DNA of 18,837 bases from Flavobacteriales bacterium (lineage in GTDB: Bacteria; Bacteroidota; Bacteroidia; Flavobacteriales; Flavobacteriaceae): the NCBI GenBank assembly GCA_027003085.1, contig JALWYR010000130.1:1-18837 (forward strand), written 5' to 3'. How positions within the stretch are numbered: the stretch's first letter is position 1; each line of letters opens with the position of its first letter. Below are positions 7,278 to 14,717 of the stretch, piece after piece. The notes under the pieces were generated by a model. That model saw only the letters and a list, made by a program, of their open reading frames with translations, ran no database searches and had not been told where the DNA came from. The position numbers and the translations under genes were made by a program.

Positions 7278-8318
7278 ATGTATGATTTTATTGTAGTGGG
7301 CTTGGGTTTGGGCGGATGGGCTTTTACACGCGTGTTGGACGAAAACCGCAAGCGTTTTGTGGTGTTTGACCCGTGCCGCGACAATGCTTCGACTGCTTCG
7401 GCGGGTGTGTATAATCCGGTGATATTGAAACGTTTTACGATGGCCTGGAAAGCGGCGGAATTTTTGCCCTACGGCATGCTGCAATATCGCCGCTATGAGA
7501 TGGAAACCGGCCGCAGGTTTGTTTATCCCTTGCCCATTTACCGTAAACTTGCTTCGGCAGGGGAACAAAACGACTGGCAAGCGGCGGCCGGCCGGCCGGG
7601 ATTTGAGCAATATATGGACGGTATTCGTTTTGAAAATTTTCCGGGCATTGAAGCGCCTTTCGGATTCGGCATCACCAAAAACACGGGCTTGGTGGATGTG
7701 CGGGCCCTGTTGCAAACCCGGTGCCGGCAGTTGGAAAAACGCGGATTGCTTATGCCCGAAAAATTCGATTATCGAAAACTTCAAATCGGGGCCAACAAAA
7801 TCCGCTATGGTGAAATAGAAGCCCGCCGGATTGTTTTTGCCGAAGGATTCGGGATGAAACGGAATCCGTTTTTCGGCCATTTGCCTATGACCGGCACCAA
7901 GGGTGAGACCTTGCGCATCCGTTTGCCGTATAGCGGATGGCCCGTTATCAAATCCAATGTTTTTTTGGCCCCCGTACCGGCATCGGATGAATACCTGACC
8001 GGCGCCACCTACGAATGGGAGGACAAAACCACCACGCCCACCGACGAAGCCCGAAAAATCCTGACCGGCAAACTGGAAAAACTCTATTCGGGCCCTTATA
8101 CGATTTCCGGACAAACCGCCGGCATCCGGCCTACGGTCAAGGACAGGCGTCCGCTGTTGGGCGTTCATCCCGAATATCCGGGCTTGGCGGTTTTCAACGG
8201 ATTGGGCACGCGTGGATTGATTTTGGCGCCGCGCTTGGCGAAAATGCTGTTCGAACACCTGGAATTCGGGATGGATTTATTGCCCGAAACCGACATCAAA
8301 CGTTGGGAAAAATCTTGA
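7278..8318 (+). CDS. FAD-dependent oxidoreductase (DAO family)
   Basis: This 346-residue protein of the D-amino-acid oxidase/glycine oxidase superfamily has an N-terminal Rossmann motif VVGLGLGG (near residues 6-13) followed by an acidic strand end FVVFDP. The STASAGVYNPVILKRF segment corresponds to the flavin-proximal loop. A substrate domain follows, and a C-terminal FAD segment reads AGIRPTVKDRRPLLG and NGLGTRGLILAP. There is no signal peptide, so it is cytoplasmic. Substrate is unknown. The fold would suit oxidation of an amine such as glycine or sarcosine, or a role like the C-terminal oxidase half of MnmC in tRNA modification, but no adjacent gene supports either. It begins 4 bp after the YicC gene and is probably cotranscribed with it and pncA. 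Confidence 0.78.
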   Translation: MYDFIVVGLGLGGWAFTRVLDENRKRFVVFDPCRDNASTASAGVYNPVILKRFTMAWKAAEFLPYGMLQYRRYEMETGRRFVYPLPIYRKLASAGEQNDWQAAAGRPGFEQYMDGIRFENFPGIEAPFGFGITKNTGLVDVRALLQTRCRQLEKRGLLMPEKFDYRKLQIGANKIRYGEIEARRIVFAEGFGMKRNPFFGHLPMTGTKGETLRIRLPYSGWPVIKSNVFLAPVPASDEYLTGATYEWEDKTTTPTDEARKILTGKLEKLYSGPYTISGQTAGIRPTVKDRRPLLGVHPEYPGLAVFNGLGTRGLILAPRLAKMLFEHLEFGMDLLPETDIKRWEKS

Positions 8319-8352
8319 AGAAATATCGGACCAAGTAAAGACGGAAAATATT

Positions 8353-8360
8353 TACCTTTG
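8353..8360 (+). promoter_or_regulatory. -7 promoter box of the PhoD-like gene
   Basis: TACCTTTG matches TAnnTTTG exactly and ends 21 bp before the chosen start codon. A -33 TTG at 17-23 bp is not evident, so only the -7 element is claimed. Confidence 0.45.
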
Positions 8361-8381
8361 AAAGGAAAAAATACAAGCGAG

Positions 8382-9761
8382 ATGAAAAAATTTCTTTTAT
8401 TGTTTTTATTGACGGGCTTGATGTGGCAAACTCGTGCCCAATCGCTCATCAATGCCGGACCGATGATCGGCCATACGGATATGACCGAAGTAAATTTGTG
8501 GATTCAAACCACGCGTCCGGCCAATGTAAAATTCACCTATTGGCTGCACGGCGCCGATTTGGTGCGTGCGCATAGCACCGAAACCTGTCGGACCACCAAA
8601 GAGAATGCTTATGTGTGCAAAATAAAAATCAAGGATTTGAAACCCGGAACGGCCTACGATTATGCCGTGGTCATCAACGGGAAGCGCCAAAAATTTCCTT
8701 ACAAACTTACGTTCAAAACCCAGGAATTGTGGCGTTGGCACAAAGCGCCTTCCGATTTTAGTTTTGTGTTCGGTTCGGGGGCTTATACCAACGATCCTAT
8801 GTGGGACCGCCCGGGCAGTCCCTACGGCGGACATTACCGCATCTACGAAAGCATTGCCGACCAAAAGCCCGATTTTATGATTTGGGGCGGCGATAATATT
8901 TATTTGCGTCAGGGTGAGTGGAATTCGCGCGACCGCATCGTTTATCGCTACACGCACGACCGTCATACGCCGGAATTGCAACGCTTGTTGGGCACGGTGG
9001 CCCATTATGCCATTTTGGACGATCACGATTTCGGGCCCAACGATTCGGACGGCAGTTTTTGGAACAAAAACACGGCCATCGATGTGTTCCGGCTTTTTTG
9101 GGCCAATCCGTCAGTGGGAGTGGGCAACCTGAAAGGCGCCATTAGCACGTTCAGCTGGAATGATGCCGATTTCTTTCTGTTGGACAACCGCTACTACCGC
9201 GATGCCAACGACCTGAAAACCAAGCGCCCCAAAACCATGCTGGGCAAGGAACAATTGGAATGGCTCAAAAACGCGTTGGCCAAAAGTCGCGCCCGTTTCA
9301 AGTTTATCGTTATGGGCGGTCAATTCCTAAACACCGCCCGGCGTTTTGAAACATACAGCAATCACGGTTTTGCCGCCGAACGCCAGGAAATTATCGATTT
9401 TATCCTGGACCAAGATGTGCGCAACGTGATTTTCCTCACCGGCGACCGCCACGAAAGCGAAATCAGCGTGTATAATCCCGGCAACGGTCAGCCGGCTATT
9501 TTTGATTTGACGTCCTCACCTTTTACCAGCGGGCCCAACACCCATGCGGCCAAGGAAGTGAATATGCTTCGCATACCCGGTTCGGTGATTATGCAACGTA
9601 ATTTTGCCCGGGTGGACGTCAAGGGGCAAGGCAAAGACCGCCACGTGGAAGTGAGCTATTACGATACGGACGGAAAATTGATATATTCCTACCGCTTGGA
9701 TTTCAATAATCCTGTGCCGCAGGTGAAACGGAAAACGGAAGCGTTGTTACCAAATCATTGA
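8382..9761 (+). CDS. PhoD-like alkaline phosphatase/phosphodiesterase, secreted
   Basis: This is a 459-residue exported metallophosphoesterase of the PhoD type. ATG 8382 gives a classic signal peptide (MKKFLLLFLL, cleavage after TRAQ near residue 20). A fibronectin-like N-terminal beta domain follows, ending about residue 120 with KPGTAYDYAVVINGK. The catalytic domain then shows MIWGGDNIYLR, ILDDHDFGPNDSD, FLLDNRYYRD and LTGDRHESE, supplying the Asp, Asn and His metal ligands. Characterised PhoD enzymes hydrolyse phosphomono- and diesters using calcium and iron, and a role in phosphate scavenging or teichoic-acid/phospholipid turnover is possible. It has its own promoter and a terminator 28 bp downstream, so it is probably monocistronic. 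No Pho-box-like operator was recognised. Confidence 0.85.
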   Translation: MKKFLLLFLLTGLMWQTRAQSLINAGPMIGHTDMTEVNLWIQTTRPANVKFTYWLHGADLVRAHSTETCRTTKENAYVCKIKIKDLKPGTAYDYAVVINGKRQKFPYKLTFKTQELWRWHKAPSDFSFVFGSGAYTNDPMWDRPGSPYGGHYRIYESIADQKPDFMIWGGDNIYLRQGEWNSRDRIVYRYTHDRHTPELQRLLGTVAHYAILDDHDFGPNDSDGSFWNKNTAIDVFRLFWANPSVGVGNLKGAISTFSWNDADFFLLDNRYYRDANDLKTKRPKTMLGKEQLEWLKNALAKSRARFKFIVMGGQFLNTARRFETYSNHGFAAERQEIIDFILDQDVRNVIFLTGDRHESEISVYNPGNGQPAIFDLTSSPFTSGPNTHAAKEVNMLRIPGSVIMQRNFARVDVKGQGKDRHVEVSYYDTDGKLIYSYRLDFNNPVPQVKRKTEALLPNH

Positions 9762-9789
9762 CGGGATTTGCATGGAAAACAAAACCTTC

Positions 9790-9818
9790 GCCGCATCTTG
9801 AACCGATGCGGCTTTTTT
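9790..9818 (+). terminator. rho-independent terminator after the PhoD-like gene
   Basis: GCCGCATC (9790-9797) and GATGCGGC (9805-9812) form an 8-bp stem with a 7-nt loop, followed directly by six T (9813-9818). It sits between convergent genes. It suits plus-strand transcription best because the opposite side lacks an equal T-run. Confidence 0.85.
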
Positions 9819-9829
9819 ATGATTCCCTT

Positions 9830-10048
9830 TTACAAATAATGATAAATATAAACCAAATTCAACAGCAGGATAATCCCGTTGGTCAGGGTTACGGGGAAGG
9901 CCTTTTTGAGCAGGCCGTAGATGATAAAGCTAATGGCGCCCAACGAATTGAGCAAGCGAAAAGTCAAGCCGTCGAAGGCGAAGGAAAGCACCAATACCGC
10001 ACTGGCCACATAGCCCACCATTTCGATTTGTTTGTCGGATAATTGCAT
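9830..10048 (-). CDS. small membrane protein, CBU_0592/YgjV-like
   Basis: This 72-residue integral membrane protein has three predicted transmembrane helices at about residues 10-26, 33-49 and 52-70, and short polar ends. The pattern LLNSLGAISFIIYGLLKKA, then FPVTLTNGIILLLN, is what I recognise from CBU_0592-like and YgjV-like small inner-membrane proteins, whose function is unknown. It starts 6 bp after the stop of the 59-residue gene upstream on the same strand, which itself overlaps maeB, so it is probably the last gene of a maeB operon. Codon use and hydrophobic periodicity argue that it is real. Confidence 0.75.
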   Translation of the reverse strand: MQLSDKQIEMVGYVASAVLVLSFAFDGLTFRLLNSLGAISFIIYGLLKKAFPVTLTNGIILLLNLVYIYHYL

Positions 10049-10054
10049 ATCAAA

Positions 10055-10234
10055 TTATTTTCGTTTCCGGCCCACAAAGATATGATAGAAATACAAAAAC
10101 AGCACGGCCAGGGCGGGGGTGAGCAAATTAATGCGATCGGCGATGCGCTCCGAGCCGGTAACCAGAAAAATAAAATAGACTGTTCCCAGGATAGGAAAAT
10201 ACCAGGCCAGGAAAAAACGAAGGAAGTTTTTCAT
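10055..10234 (-). CDS. 59-residue membrane protein of unknown function
   Basis: The reading frame on the minus strand starts with ATG at 10234-10232 and stops at TAA 10057-10055. It encodes 59 residues beginning MKNFLRFFLAWYFPILG and ending YFYHIFVGRKRK. Two hydrophobic helices (about residues 8-25 and 39-53) flank a short polar loop with GSERIADRIN, and the basic tail suggests a cytoplasmic C-terminus. The start codon overlaps the maeB stop as ATGA, and the next gene begins 6 bp after its stop. Both are signs of coupled translation. I do not recognise a family. It is short enough that automatic gene callers may omit it. Confidence 0.7.
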   Translation of the reverse strand: MKNFLRFFLAWYFPILGTVYFIFLVTGSERIADRINLLTPALAVLFLYFYHIFVGRKRK

Positions 10235-12510
10235 CGTTCGGCTTTTTCTTTGGTTTGGGCATCGATGACGGCCACGGCGGTCATATGAACCATTTCGTCT
10301 ACCGAAGCGCCCAATTGCACCACATGAACCGCTTTGCGCATGCCCATTAGGATGGGGCCTACCAACTGAGCACCTTGGATTTCATGGATTAGTTTGTAAG
10401 CAATATTAGCCGCCGAAAGGTTGGGAAAAATCAGGGTATTGACTTTGCGGTTCACCAAATCCGAAAAGGGGAATTCCCTGCGCAGTTTTTCGCGGTTGAG
10501 CGCAAAATCGGCTTGGACTTCGCCGTCCACAAAAAGGTGGGGCATCCGTTCTTTGACCAACCGGACGGCTTGTTTCATTTTGACCGCTTGCGGATGTTCG
10601 CTAGTGCCGAAGTTGGAAAACGAAAGGAAGGCAATTACCGGTTCCAGGTTGAAAAGCTTAACGGTTTGGGCAGTCAAAGAGGTGATATCTACCAATTGCT
10701 CTACCGAAGGATCTTCGATGACTGCGGCGTCGGAGAAAAAGAGCGGTCCTTTTTTGGTGATCAACAGCACGGTGGAAGCCACTTTTTTGACGCCTTTTTG
10801 CGGCCCGATTACACGAATCAGCGGCCGGAACGACGACGCAAAACTGCGTGAATAGCCCGTTACCAGGGCGTCGGCTTCGCCTTCGTTGATCATCATGGCG
10901 CCGAAATAGTTACGCGTTTGCATCAAACGGCGTGCTTCGAGCAGGGTCATTCCTTTGCGTTGATTGGCTTCCCAAAAATCACGGGCGTATTTTTCCACTT
11001 TTTCGGCCCATTCGGGCGATGCGGGATCGATGATGGGCAGTTCTTCTACATAATCCAATTCGGCACGCAATTTTTCGATGGCCTCACGGTTGCCCAACAA
11101 GATGGGTTTGGCAATACCTTCTTCGTGGGCAATATAGGCGGCTTTGAGCACCTCTTCGTAATCGGCTTCGGGGAATACCACACGTTTGGGGTCGGCCTTG
11201 GCACGGTTGACCATCAACCGGATTTGTTTGGTTTCGATACCCAAACGCTCCATCAACTCATCCTTGTATTTTTCAAAATCCCGGATGGGCTTGCGGGCTA
11301 CGCCCGAATCCATAGCCGCTTTGGCCACCGCCGGCGGAACGCGGTAAATCAAGCGGGGGTCGAAGGGTTTGGGAATAATGTATTCGCGACCGAAACTCAG
11401 GTTTTTGGTATTGTAGGCAATGTTTACCTGTTCGGGCACGGGTTCCTTGGCCAATTCGGCCAGCGCATACACGGCGGCCAATTTCATTTCTTCGTTAATT
11501 TTTTTGGCCCGCACATCCAAGGCACCCCGGAAAATGTAGGGGAATCCCAAAACATTGTTCACCTGATTGGGATAGTCGGAGCGGCCGGTGGCCATAATCA
11601 CATCGGGGCGGGTTTTGACGGCCGTGGGATAATCGATTTCGGGGTCGGGATTGGCCAAGGCAAAAACGATGGGATTGGACGCCATTTGCTTCAAGTATTC
11701 CGGTTTGAGCACACCGCCCACCGAAAGGCCTACAAACACATCGGCATCGCGAACGGCCTCTTCCAGGGTGTGAATATCCCGGTCGGTGGCAAATTCGGCC
11801 TTTTGGGGCGTCAAATCCTTGCGGTCTTTGCGTAGCACGCCCTTACTGTCGAGCATGACCAGGTTTTCGGGGCGTATGCCCACTTTCAGGTAAAGCCGCG
11901 CACACGAAACCGCTGCTGCGCCCGCTCCGTTGACCACCATTTTCATGTCTTCCAACTTCTTGCCGGCCAATTCGGCGGCATTGATCAAGGCGGCGGCCGA
12001 AATGATGGCCGTGCCGTGTTGGTCGTCGTGCATGAGCGGAATGTCCAATTCTTCCACCAGCCGGCGTTCGATTTCGAAGGCCTCCGGCGCTTTGATGTCT
12101 TCCAGGTTAATCCCGCCAAAGGTGGGCGCAATACGTTTGACGGTTTGGATAAATTCCTCGGGGTCTTCGGTGTTGATTTCGATGTCGAACACATCGATGT
12201 CGGCAAAGATTTTAAAAAGCAAACCTTTCCCTTCCATCACGGGCTTGGAAGCTGCGGCACCGATGTTGCCCAAGCCCAGCACGGCGGTTCCGTTGGAAAT
12301 AACCGCCACCAAATTGCCTTTGGAGGTGTATTTGTAGATATCGTCGGGATTTTTTTCGATTTCCAGGCAGGGATAGGCCACGCCCGGCGAATAGGCCAGC
12401 GAAAGGTCGCGTTGGGTGGCGTGCCGTTTGATGGGCACCACTTCGATTTTTCCGGGACGGGGTTTGGCGTGGTAGGCCAGGGCCTCACGCCGCAGACGTT
12501 TGTCTTTCAT
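10231..12510 (-). CDS. maeB: NADP-dependent malic enzyme fused to phosphotransacetylase-like domain
   Basis: This 759-residue cytoplasmic enzyme decarboxylates malate to pyruvate, producing NADPH. The N-terminal malic domain shows LAYSPGVAYPC (conserved Tyr near residue 40), the catalytic Lys in SKPVMEGKG, EDIKAPEAFEIE and MHDDQHGTA (metal ligands). The Rossmann domain begins MVVNGAGAAAVSCARL. From about residue 425 a phosphotransacetylase-like domain follows (VFPEADYEEVLKAA, EADALVTGYSRSF, VDGEVQADFAL, FPNLSAANIAYKL). In known MaeB-type hybrids this domain regulates the enzyme, for example in response to acetyl-CoA, and does not catalyse acetyl transfer. I start at ATG 12510 (MKDKRLRREALAYH). 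The frame opens nine codons earlier, but those codons overlap a palindrome in the probable promoter/leader. Confidence 0.93.
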   Translation of the reverse strand: MKDKRLRREALAYHAKPRPGKIEVVPIKRHATQRDLSLAYSPGVAYPCLEIEKNPDDIYKYTSKGNLVAVISNGTAVLGLGNIGAAASKPVMEGKGLLFKIFADIDVFDIEINTEDPEEFIQTVKRIAPTFGGINLEDIKAPEAFEIERRLVEELDIPLMHDDQHGTAIISAAALINAAELAGKKLEDMKMVVNGAGAAAVSCARLYLKVGIRPENLVMLDSKGVLRKDRKDLTPQKAEFATDRDIHTLEEAVRDADVFVGLSVGGVLKPEYLKQMASNPIVFALANPDPEIDYPTAVKTRPDVIMATGRSDYPNQVNNVLGFPYIFRGALDVRAKKINEEMKLAAVYALAELAKEPVPEQVNIAYNTKNLSFGREYIIPKPFDPRLIYRVPPAVAKAAMDSGVARKPIRDFEKYKDELMERLGIETKQIRLMVNRAKADPKRVVFPEADYEEVLKAAYIAHEEGIAKPILLGNREAIEKLRAELDYVEELPIIDPASPEWAEKVEKYARDFWEANQRKGMTLLEARRLMQTRNYFGAMMINEGEADALVTGYSRSFASSFRPLIRVIGPQKGVKKVASTVLLITKKGPLFFSDAAVIEDPSVEQLVDITSLTAQTVKLFNLEPVIAFLSFSNFGTSEHPQAVKMKQAVRLVKERMPHLFVDGEVQADFALNREKLRREFPFSDLVNRKVNTLIFPNLSAANIAYKLIHEIQGAQLVGPILMGMRKAVHVVQLGASVDEMVHMTAVAVIDAQTKEKAER

Positions 12511-12517
12511 GATTTTC

Positions 12518-12542
12518 GAACTTTTGTTCCGGAACAAAGTTC
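12518..12542 (-). promoter_or_regulatory. palindrome in the maeB promoter/leader
   Basis: GAACTTTTGTTCC (12518-12530) is followed without a gap by GGAACAAAGTTC (12531-12542). This is an inverted repeat of 12 bp per arm, interrupted only by one extra T in the left arm. It ends 7 bp before the maeB start. On the minus strand GAACTTTG (12542-12535) is one base off the TAnnTTTG -7 box, with a weak TTTC 17 bp upstream. The palindrome could therefore be an operator over the promoter, or a hairpin at the mRNA 5' end. Confidence 0.5.
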
Positions 12543-12601
12543 CGACCTATGGGATGAATGAAATATGCCAAATAACATAAAATGGCGATTTAGGCAAGGA
12601 A

Positions 12602-14365
12602 TTACATACGTTCGGGCACTTGGATGCCCAACAGTTTCAATCCGTTGCGAATAACATGGGCCGTTAGCTCGGCCAAAGCCAAACGGAAATGTTTTTGCTC
12701 TTCGGTTCCGGCTTGCAAAATGGAATGCGCTTGGTAAAATGAATTGAATGTGCGTGCGGTTTCATACAGGTAATTGGCTATGTTGGCGGGATTCCGTTCG
12801 GCGGCCGCGCCGGCAATAATCTGCGGGAAACGTTCCAACTGACGCACCAGCAGGCGTTCTTTTTCGTTGGGTTTGAGGTCTCCGAAGCCGGGTTCATCGA
12901 TGCCCGCCTTGCGCAAGATGGAACGGATACGCACATAGGTATATTGAAGGAAAGGCCCGGTGTTGCCGTTGAAGTCGATGGATTTTTTGGGGTCGAACAA
13001 GATGGTTTTGCGCGGGTCCACTTTGAGCAGGTGATATTTGAGCGCCGCCAAACCGATGATGCGGTAAAGTTCTTCCTTTTCGTTGGGCGGAAGTCCTTCG
13101 GTTTTGCCCAGCTCTTCGGAAATTTGGCGGGCGGTTTCGGTCATTTGAGCCATCAGGTCGTCGGCGTCCACCACGGTGCCTTCGCGCGACTTCATTTTTC
13201 CGTCGGGCAATTCCACCATACCGTAGGATAAATGATAAAGCCGGTCGGCCCAGTCGTAGCCCAGTTTTTTCAGGATGGCAAACAATACCTTGAAGTGATA
13301 ATCCTGTTCGTTGCCCACCACATAAATCAGCGTATCGATGTCAAATTCCGAAAAGCGCTTTACGGCCGTGCCCAAATCCTGGGTGATATACACCGATGTT
13401 CCGTCGGCGCGAAGCAACAGCTTTTCGTCCAAACCTTCATCGGTCAAATCCACCCAGACCGAGCCGTCGGGTTTGCGGTAGAAAATGCCTTTTTCCAAGC
13501 CTTCTTCCACAATCTTTTTGCCCAGCAAGTAGGTGTCGCTTTCGAAATACTCCACATCGAAATCCACGCCCAGCGCTTCGTAGGTTTCTTTGAACCCGTC
13601 CAAAACCCAGCGGTTCATCATTTCCCACAGCCGCATCACTTCCGGGTCTTTTTGTTCCCAGCGGCGGAGCATATCGCGGGCTTCGACCATCAGGGGCGCA
13701 CGGTTTTTGGCTTCGTCTTCGGGAACGCCTTGGGCCATCAAGGCCTTTACTTGCTCCTTGTAGTGTTTGTCAAACTCCACATAATATTTCCCCACCAGGT
13801 GGTCGCCTTTCATTCCTGATGATTCCGGCGTTTCGCCATGGCCGAATTTTTGCCAGGCGAGCATGGATTTGCAGATATGAATACCGCGGTCGTTGATGAT
13901 TTGGGTTTTGATCACCGGCTTACCCGTGGCTTTGTAGATTTCGGCAATGGAATAGCCCAGCAGGTTGTTGCGTATATGTCCCAGGTGCAAGGGTTTGTTG
14001 GTGTTGGGCGACGAATATTCCACCATCAGCTTGCGGGCCTGGGGGTCGGGATGGAGGAGTCCGAAGTTTTCGTCCTTGTGATGCCGGCGGACAAAACCGG
14101 TAAAATAGCTATCGGCCAGAATGAGGTTCAAAAATCCGCCTGCTACGTTAAAACCGGCCACTTGGGGAGCGTGTTCAAGCAGATATTCTCCCACTTTTTG
14201 GGCCATTTGGGGCGGCGTTATGCCGGCTTGTTTGGCCACGGCAAAACTTTTCCAGGTAAGGTCGCCTTGGAAGTTTTTTTTGGTGGGCGAAAGTTCGGTA
14301 TCGGCGTCAATGATGCCGAATTTCTGTTCCAAAGCACGGGCGATATGTTGTTGCAAGGTGTTCAT
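12602..14365 (-). CDS. argS: arginyl-tRNA synthetase
   Basis: This class I synthetase charges tRNA-Arg with arginine. The 587-residue protein begins with the ArgS-specific N-terminal additional domain (about residues 1-100), followed by the catalytic core with SSPNTNKPLHLGHIRNN, where HLGH is the HIGH motif. The second signature is the variant MKSREGTVVD in place of KMSKS, usual for bacterial ArgS. The DALR-type anticodon-binding domain closes the protein, ending in LTAHVIRNGLKLLGIQVPERM. I chose ATG 14365 (MNTLQQHIARALEQ) because the frame upstream runs through a good promoter box and adds non-homologous residues. It is transcribed divergently from the tRNA-Val gene and toward maeB, with 91 bp between argS stop and maeB start. 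Confidence 0.95.
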   Translation of the reverse strand: MNTLQQHIARALEQKFGIIDADTELSPTKKNFQGDLTWKSFAVAKQAGITPPQMAQKVGEYLLEHAPQVAGFNVAGGFLNLILADSYFTGFVRRHHKDENFGLLHPDPQARKLMVEYSSPNTNKPLHLGHIRNNLLGYSIAEIYKATGKPVIKTQIINDRGIHICKSMLAWQKFGHGETPESSGMKGDHLVGKYYVEFDKHYKEQVKALMAQGVPEDEAKNRAPLMVEARDMLRRWEQKDPEVMRLWEMMNRWVLDGFKETYEALGVDFDVEYFESDTYLLGKKIVEEGLEKGIFYRKPDGSVWVDLTDEGLDEKLLLRADGTSVYITQDLGTAVKRFSEFDIDTLIYVVGNEQDYHFKVLFAILKKLGYDWADRLYHLSYGMVELPDGKMKSREGTVVDADDLMAQMTETARQISEELGKTEGLPPNEKEELYRIIGLAALKYHLLKVDPRKTILFDPKKSIDFNGNTGPFLQYTYVRIRSILRKAGIDEPGFGDLKPNEKERLLVRQLERFPQIIAGAAAERNPANIANYLYETARTFNSFYQAHSILQAGTEEQKHFRLALAELTAHVIRNGLKLLGIQVPERM

Positions 14366-14383
14366 AGACGGCTGTTTCGGCGG

Positions 14384-14391
14384 CAAAGTTA
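14384..14391 (-). promoter_or_regulatory. -7 promoter box of argS
   Basis: Read on the minus strand this is TAACTTTG, an exact match to TAnnTTTG, 18 bp upstream of the argS start. The -33 position holds only TTTA at 21 bp. It supports the downstream start choice. Confidence 0.55.
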
Positions 14392-14434
14392 CGATTTTTC
14401 GGAACGAAGGGGTAAATGAATTTTGCAAAACCTC

Positions 14435-14463
14435 TTTGGAAAAAAGAAAAATTACTATATTTG
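14435..14463 (+). promoter_or_regulatory. promoter of tRNA-Val
   Basis: TTTG (14435-14438) and TATATTTG (14456-14463) match both Bacteroidota promoter boxes with a 17-bp spacer. Transcription would start near 14470, giving a short leader before the tRNA. The string TTACTATATTT at this box recurs at 14488-14498 just before the tRNA. Confidence 0.65.
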
Positions 14464-14500
14464 CAACCGCAAAGCCAAAAAAGAGCTTTACTATATTTCC

Positions 14501-14578
14501 GGGCGATTAGCTCAGTTGGTTCAGAGCGCCTGCCTTACAAGCAGGAAGTCACTGGTTCGAATCCAGTATCGCCCACCA
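14501..14578 (+). tRNA. tRNA-Val (anticodon UAC), CCA encoded
   Basis: The cloverleaf folds fully. The acceptor arms are GGGCGAT and ATCGCCC, the D stem GCTC/GAGC, the anticodon stem CCTGC/GCAGG with loop CTTACAA (anticodon TAC at 14534-14536), and the T stem ACTGG/CCAGT with loop TTCGAAT. The discriminator is A (14575), and CCA (14576-14578) is encoded in the DNA. It reads GUA and probably other GUN codons. Confidence 0.95.
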
Positions 14579-14581
14579 CCC

Positions 14582-14619
14582 AAAAACCGTGAAATGACAA
14601 TTCATTTCGCGGTTTTTTT
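14582..14619 (+). terminator. rho-independent terminator after tRNA-Val
   Basis: A 16-bp stem is formed by 14582-14597 and 14602-14617, with a CAAT loop and one G-T pair, ending in a run of T. It lies 3 nt after the encoded CCA. Confidence 0.9.
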
Positions 14620-14658
14620 GTTATATCAATGGGGCGAACAACGGGAAAAATCTTTTGT

Positions 14659-14685
14659 CCTCCGATTCCGCTATCGGAGGCTTTT
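14659..14685 (+). terminator. terminator-like hairpin upstream of ahcY
   Basis: CCTCCGAT (14659-14666) and ATCGGAGG (14673-14680) pair perfectly around a 6-nt loop, followed by CTTTTC. It lies 38 bp before the ahcY start and after a much stronger tRNA terminator. It could be a second terminator or an attenuator in an ahcY leader. I see no known S-adenosylhomocysteine riboswitch fold. Confidence 0.5.
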
Positions 14686-14687
14686 CG

Positions 14688-14695
14688 TATCTTTA
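14688..14695 (+). promoter_or_regulatory. possible -7 box of ahcY
   Basis: TATCTTTA is one base off TAnnTTTG and ends 22 bp before the ahcY start. The nearest TTTG upstream (14654-14657) is 30 bp away, which is too far, so the call is tentative. Confidence 0.35.
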
Positions 14696-14717
14696 TTTCC
14701 CGAAATCACGAACTATT

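Noticed and set aside
7245..8258. Long minus-strand frame (337 codons) opposite the FAD oxidoreductase
   Set aside because: The plus-strand frame has clear flavoprotein motifs, and the antisense product has none. Codon bias creates stop-free antisense frames.
14659..14717. SAH riboswitch upstream of ahcY
   Set aside because: Only one simple hairpin is present. The leader is too short for the known multi-helix SAH aptamer, and no conserved core was recognised.
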